The notes under the pieces: generated by a model
The model's database searches: none
What the model was told of the DNA's origin: nothing
Seen by the model: only the letters and a program-made list of their open reading frames with translations
Shown here: one piece after another, positions 61,247 through 64,000 of the stretch
How the letters are laid out: every line of letters begins with the position of its first letter
Position numbering within the stretch: the stretch's first letter is position 1
Program-made: the position numbers and the translations under genes
NCBI RefSeq assembly: GCF_043290135.1
Contig: NW_027464602.1
Coordinates: 2,542,001-2,606,000 of the forward strand
From: Rhipicephalus microplus
Lineage: Eukaryota; Arthropoda; Arachnida; Ixodida; Ixodidae
Direction: 5' to 3'
DNA length: 64,000 bases

Positions 61247-61416
61247 CTCTTTGGCAGCAGCGGTGGCAGAACCGGCAGATCTACTGATTTTCGTCTGTTT
61301 GCGCAGGTTAGTTCACGCCCGGTTTAAATTTGCTTTGTTGTTCTTAGCGAGTTTTCTGTGCTGCCGCTGCTGCCAAGTGAATTGTATTTGTTCTGTGTGC
61401 TACATTTCCTGATACT
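61247..61416 (+). repeat. LINE 5'-UTR, second start and leader of ORF1
   Basis: The first 60 bp repeat the element's 5' end. After GCGCAG it continues with GTTAGT, so CAG|GTTAGT at 61304-61312 resembles a splice donor, while the first copy reads CAGATTTTT there. The leader runs to the ORF1 ATG at 61417. Confidence 0.7.
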
Positions 61417-62325
61417 ATGTCGACACTAAATGCATGCCCTACATGTAACGATGCCATTAAATCCGATGAATTGTCGGTGGCATGTGGCGAGTGTAGCCAC
61501 TGTTTTCACATTGGAACATGTGCAGGCATATCAGAAAAACAGTATAAAAAGAAGTCCGAATCGGCTAGGCAAAAGTGGGTTTGCTCTACGTGCAAAGATA
61601 GTGGAAAAAGTGTCGAGATCACTGAAGGGAGGCCGGAAGCTGAAGTTGACATCAGATCTATTCTCAGTGGCATAAGTCAGAAGTTAGACGAGTTGTTGCC
61701 GCTCAGGGAAACAGTGCCAAACATCGAGCGGTCGATACAGCTCATGTCGGACAAGTACGATGAGATGTTGACAAGGCTTGCCGCACAAGAAAAAGATACG
61801 AAAGAAATACGGAAAAGACTTGAACGCCTTGAACAGGACACCTGCGCTAGTGATGATGCTTCAAAAAAACTTGAGGCCGATTTAAATGAGCTCGAGTGGA
61901 GAAGCCGCAAGTTTAACTTGGAAATACATGGTGTAAGCGTCTCTGAAGGTGAAAATTTGCTTGCAAAGGTAAATTCTGTTGCCAGCATGATTGACGTTTG
62001 TGCACTGGACGCAGCAGACGTCGCTGCCATTCACCGCCTCCCATGCAAATTTGGCAAAACACCAGGTATAATCGTTCGGTATGTCAGACAATCTGTTAGA
62101 GACGAATGGCTGCATAACCGGTCAAAACTGAGAGAAAAGAAATCAAGCCTGTTCATCCAAGAGAACTTGACCAGCCAAAGTCGGCAACTCCTTCGAGAGG
62201 CTAAGGAATGGGCGAGGGAAAATCGGTACAAATACGCCTGGCACAAGAACGGGAAAATCCTGCTGCGCAAATCTGACGGCGATTCCGTGTTAGTAGTGCG
62301 TCACAGGACCGACTTTCCCGTCTAA
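61417..62325 (+). CDS. LINE ORF1 protein (PHD-like finger, coiled coil, FP-like C-terminal region)
   Basis: An intact 302-residue protein, expected to bind the element RNA and help form the RNP. Residues 7-59 form a C4HC3 PHD-like finger (C7, C10, C23, C26, H31, C35 or nearby, C56, C59, with W54). Residues about 90-160 are rich in heptad-like Leu/Ile and charged residues, typical of a trimerising coiled coil. The last 130 residues resemble the C-terminal region shared by LINE ORF1 proteins and baculovirus FP-like proteins (LEIHGV, IHRLP, SLFIQENL, YKYAWHKNGKILLRK). The ATG is the first in frame after the leader. Family names are from recall and not searched. Confidence 0.85.
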   Translation: MSTLNACPTCNDAIKSDELSVACGECSHCFHIGTCAGISEKQYKKKSESARQKWVCSTCKDSGKSVEITEGRPEAEVDIRSILSGISQKLDELLPLRETVPNIERSIQLMSDKYDEMLTRLAAQEKDTKEIRKRLERLEQDTCASDDASKKLEADLNELEWRSRKFNLEIHGVSVSEGENLLAKVNSVASMIDVCALDAADVAAIHRLPCKFGKTPGIIVRYVRQSVRDEWLHNRSKLREKKSSLFIQENLTSQSRQLLREAKEWARENRYKYAWHKNGKILLRKSDGDSVLVVRHRTDFPV

Positions 62326-62369
62326 GCCTGCTAGTTGCTGACTGTATCTAGATTATTTCATTCCTCAAA

Positions 62370-64000
62370 ATGGCTAGTCAAAGTCCCTTTCTTCCACACG
62401 AGCTAGACGCTTTTGTGACAAGTCATCACGCACATTCCTTGAAGTGCCTTCATCTAAACGTTCGTTCACTCTATAACAAGGAAGAAGATATAAATGACTT
62501 CATCAATGGTTTTCATTTTCTGTTTGATGCAGTAATGCTTAGTGAAACTTGGTGCAGGGATGATCGTGATTTGTTCAAACTTCCGTCTTATCAATCGTAT
62601 TGTGTAAACAGAACTAATCGCCGAGGCGGTGGCGTTATGCTGTTGCTAAGAGAGCACGTAAACTGCGAGCTGCTTTCCAACTTTTGTATCTGTTGTGATG
62701 ATTTTGAAATAATAACAGCTCGTGTGAATGACTGTATGTTTTCCGTTTGCTATAGACCACCAAGTGGAAATCTTCCTAGTTTCTTTTGTTTCTATGAACA
62801 GCTGTTATCATTTGTTTCAGAAACTGGCGATTATTTGGTGTCTGCTGGTGATTTTAATATCGACCTGTTGACCATTTCTGCACCACAAAAGGCCATGTTA
62901 ACCATGCTGACTTCTAACGGATGCGAAAATTTAATCTATGTACCGACAAGGGTAACTACTGAGAGCGAAACACTGTTAGATTTATTTATTACTAATATCG
63001 ATTCTACAAAAGCCAACAGTGGTGTAATAACGTGGGACCTTAGTGACCACGTCCCAATATTTGCTCTACTAAGAAAGCAAAATTTCACGATAAATGAAAA
63101 GCATCAGTACATTTCTTTTCAAAATATTACACAAACAGGTTTGGATAATTTTAGAGCTGAATTGCTACTTAGCGATATTCCGCAAATTCTGAAAATAGAC
63201 GACGTTGACATTGCATACAGTAAATTTATTGATGAAATTTCTCGTGTGTATAAGCGTCACTTCCCACAAAAAAAGTTTAAATTGGGTAAAAAAATAAGAA
63301 AACCATGCATAACCCCTGAATTGTTACAAAAAAATTAAGTGTAAAAATGCGCTTTATCACAAGTTCATTAAAAGTAAGGAACCAAGCATATTGAAAGAAT
63401 ACAAGTCGCTTAGAAACAAACTAAACAAAGAACTAAGGTCACACAGGAAATGCTATTTTCAAGCTGAGTTTGATAGCTGCTCGAAAAAACCCGATATGTT
63501 ATGGAAAAAGCTTAATACTGTCTTAAATCGCCGTAAATCGTCTCCACGTGTAGAAAAGCTATTTCTTGGTGGCCACGAAATATGGGGCGATGATTTGGCG
63601 AATACATTTAATGATTATTTTGTGAGCAATTCTAATTCTTGTGCATCTGCTGATATTACAAAATTTATGCCTGATAGCAATCCATCTTCCTTTTTCCTTC
63701 GCCCATTTACAGAGTCTGAAGTACTGTCAGTTTTTCTTTCGCTTAAAAATAGCTCAAGTTGTGACGTTGAGGGCATGCAGGTTCGTCCAATCAAGTATGT
63801 GCTTGATTTAATTTGTCCATATCTTACCTACATCTTTAATCTGTCTTTGGCGAGCGCTATCTTTCCCAGGAGGATGCAGATCGCAAGAGTTTCTGTGCTT
63901 TTTAAGAAAGGTGACATAAACGATATCAAAAATTATAGACCTATTTCGATATTACCAGTATTATCCAAAGGGCTGGAGAAACTTATACACGTGCAAATGT
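62370..64000 (+). pseudogene. LINE ORF2 (endonuclease and reverse transcriptase), frameshifted and cut by the window end
   Basis: The first frame, 62370-63338, encodes 322 residues of AP-type endonuclease. The motifs LNVRS, SETW, RGGGV, YRPPSG, GDFN and SDH are all present, so the nicking site looks intact. It ends at TAA 63336-63338, just after a run of seven A (63328-63334). The continuation lies in another frame from about 63334 and is open to 64000 without a stop. It leads into the reverse transcriptase start (FKKGD, NYRPISILP, near the window end). One extra base in the A-run would explain the break. A sequencing or assembly error in the homopolymer is a possible alternative. Confidence 0.85.

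Larger units (their letters stand above)
60974..64000 (+). mobile_element. Non-LTR retrotransposon (CR1/Jockey-like LINE), 5' part
   Basis: The element interrupts the last array unit and runs past the window end. It has a duplicated 5'-UTR start, ORF1 with a PHD-like finger, a 44-bp gap, and ORF2 with an AP endonuclease followed by the start of a reverse transcriptase. The gene order and ORF1 type fit the CR1/Jockey group; I cannot assign a clade. The presence of the whole 5' end is unusual for LINE copies, most of which are 5'-truncated. The 3' end and target duplication are outside the window. Confidence 0.9.

Overview
The window is repetitive DNA from an animal nuclear genome. I see no ordinary host protein-coding gene. 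A pol III-type tRNA array, a Ty3/gypsy LTR retrotransposon with an arthropod-like TATA/TCAGTT core promoter, and a CR1/Jockey-like LINE point to an arthropod. A hard tick or other chelicerate is my best guess, from recollection of similar repeat translations in tick gene sets; this is inference and was not searched.

Layout: (1) 1-32305, left arm of a tandem array of about 148-bp units, all in one orientation. Each unit holds a 73-nt body on the minus strand closely resembling tRNA-Asn(GTT), with A box, B box and a T-run just downstream, plus a conserved spacer of about 75 bp. (2) 32306-38279, a nearly pristine 5,974-bp Ty3/gypsy element inserted in one spacer, with 407-bp LTRs differing at one base, a 4-bp target duplication, and gag and pol overlapping in different frames. 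(3) 38280-60973, right arm of the same array. The two arms total about 55.0 kb, so about 370 units (from length, not an exact count). (4) 60974-64000, the 5' part of a LINE inserted in the array in + orientation: a duplicated 5'-UTR start, ORF1 (PHD-like finger, coiled coil, FP-like C-terminal region) and ORF2 (AP endonuclease, then reverse transcriptase cut by the window end), with a one-base frameshift between the endonuclease and RT parts.

The array is built from several unit subfamilies arranged in higher-order repeats with periods of about 0.59, 1.9-2.06, 2.35-2.5, 2.5-3.1 and 2.8 kb. Offsets between copies change in steps of one unit, the pattern expected from unequal exchange. The unit is a tRNA-Asn relative with a nearly constant anticodon and intact promoter boxes, but a poorly paired acceptor stem and recurrent mismatches in the anticodon and T stems. 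It therefore looks more like a tRNA-derived satellite than a set of working tRNA genes, although many copies may still bind TFIIIC or be transcribed. The many open frames in both strands of the array are by-products of the repeat and are not annotated as proteins.

The two retroelements date parts of the array. The LTR element's pre-insertion site survives as a paralogous empty site at 58889-58892, so that duplication is probably older than the insertion.
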